Shown: in pieces, positions 7,067 to 7,373 of the stretch
How positions within the stretch are numbered: position 1 is the first letter of the stretch
Layout of the letters: every line of letters begins with the position of its first letter
Origin: an uncultured Clostridia bacterium
GTDB taxonomy: Bacteria > Bacillota > Clostridia > UMGS1883
Assembly (NCBI GenBank): GCA_947630525.1
Contig: CANRHW010000077.1
Location: 1-7,373, forward strand
Direction: 5' to 3'
DNA: 7,373 bases
Position numbers and translations under genes: made by a program
Notes under the pieces: generated by a model
Seen by the model: only the letters and a program-made list of their open reading frames with translations
Databases searched by the model: none
Told to the model about the DNA's origin: nothing

Positions 7067-7262
7067 CTAATTAAAACATCCAACAATCCAACTATGTGCG
7101 GTGATGCTGTGAATAGTATCGGCGGATAGATTGCGGATGATATCGCAGAGCCTATCCACAACTTTTTCCTATGTCTGAAAGACCTCATTATGGAAATCTC
7201 TGGCGCATAGTTCCTTTCATTGGACAATGAACCTCCACCCATGCATAAAATGGATTCAACCA
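7067..7262 (-). pseudogene. Decayed C-terminal remnant of an IS630-type transposase
   Basis: In the frame ending at the stop 7067-7069 the minus strand encodes RDFHNEVFQT, an in-frame TAG (7169-7171), then EKVVDRLCDIIRNLSADTI and HSITAHSWIVGCFN. This follows the C-terminal pattern of IS630 transposases: a F-x-N-x-x-F-x-x-L-E region, then a helix, then S-I-T-x-x-x-W. One likely Leu-to-stop change interrupts it. Upstream, in another frame, LNPFYAW (near 7260) resembles the LNPIE-x-x-W motif, but the catalytic Glu is missing and the spacing is off, so a frameshift is likely. No ends of the element were identified. The family call is from motif memory, not from an alignment. Confidence 0.45.
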
Positions 7263-7296
7263 TTTGTAAAAAAGAAAGCTTATAGTTTCTAAAAAA

Positions 7297-7373
7297 TGAT
7301 GTGACCCCAAAAAGTTAGACTTTTCATAGCGTAGTAGTTTTGCTGACTGCTACGCTATTTTTTATGCAGCCAA
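7297..7373 (+). mobile_element. Terminal inverted repeat and inner end of an IS3-family element (continues right)
   Basis: TGATGTGACCCCAAAAAG followed by TTAGACTTTT resembles the ends of IS3-family (IS150-group) elements of Firmicutes, which begin TG and carry a GACCCC-AAAA-GTTAGAC core. The direction puts the element to the right of 7297. No transposase ORF is visible before the window ends, and the other end and the target duplication cannot be seen. The hairpin just inside would shield the transposase gene from outside transcription, which suggests the 5' (left) end. Confidence 0.55.
7326..7363 (+). terminator. Hairpin with T-run just inside the IS end
   Basis: ATAGCGTAGTAG (7326-7337) pairs with CTGCTACGCTAT (7347-7358) over 12 bp with one G-T pair, around a 9-base loop, and is followed by a T-run (7358-7363). 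It has the form of an intrinsic terminator for rightward transcription entering the element, or a structure masking translation of the transposase from impinging transcripts. Confidence 0.7.

Noticed and set aside
7060..7263. 67-codon minus-strand open frame as a small gene
   Set aside because: The transposase-like signal is in a different frame with an internal stop, so this open frame is an accident inside a pseudogene.

Overview
The window reads as chromosomal DNA of a moderately GC-rich anaerobic Clostridia member, probably an Oscillospiraceae/Ruminococcaceae-type gut bacterium. This rests on purine-rich Shine-Dalgarno sites, textbook sigma-A promoters, a MBG/YDG-type modular surface protein, a fused FeoA-FeoB and Firmicutes-style IS3 and IS630 debris. 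It is an inference from style, not a species identification.

Layout. (1) 1-2568 (+): the 3' part of a large modular surface protein, open at the left edge. It has alternating beta-sandwich repeat modules, an Ig-like domain and a C-terminal beta domain, with no LPXTG anchor. (2) 2569-2876: a convergent intergenic region that is unusually structured. It holds a short repeat split by a ~112-nt sequence that folds on paper into a compact three-way junction, then a bidirectional terminator, then a second, oppositely oriented copy of the repeat. (3) 2877-4508 (-): an AMP-forming acyl-CoA ligase. (4) 4509-4665: a divergent promoter region with a 16-bp A/T palindrome between an extended -10 promoter (leftward) and a perfect-consensus promoter (rightward). 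(5) 4666-7014 (+): a FeoA-FeoB fusion, the ferrous iron importer. (6) 7015-7373: a third copy of the repeat, a decayed IS630-type transposase C-terminus on the minus strand, and the inward-facing end of an IS3-family element running off the right edge.

The three intact genes do not form one pathway. The surface protein and the ligase converge on a shared terminator, and the ligase and feoAB diverge from a shared regulatory region, so each is probably its own transcription unit. The best candidate for something new is the ~35-bp motif that sits just after the stop codon of all three genes. In every case it is in the sense orientation of the gene it follows, and one copy appears to be interrupted by the structured element.
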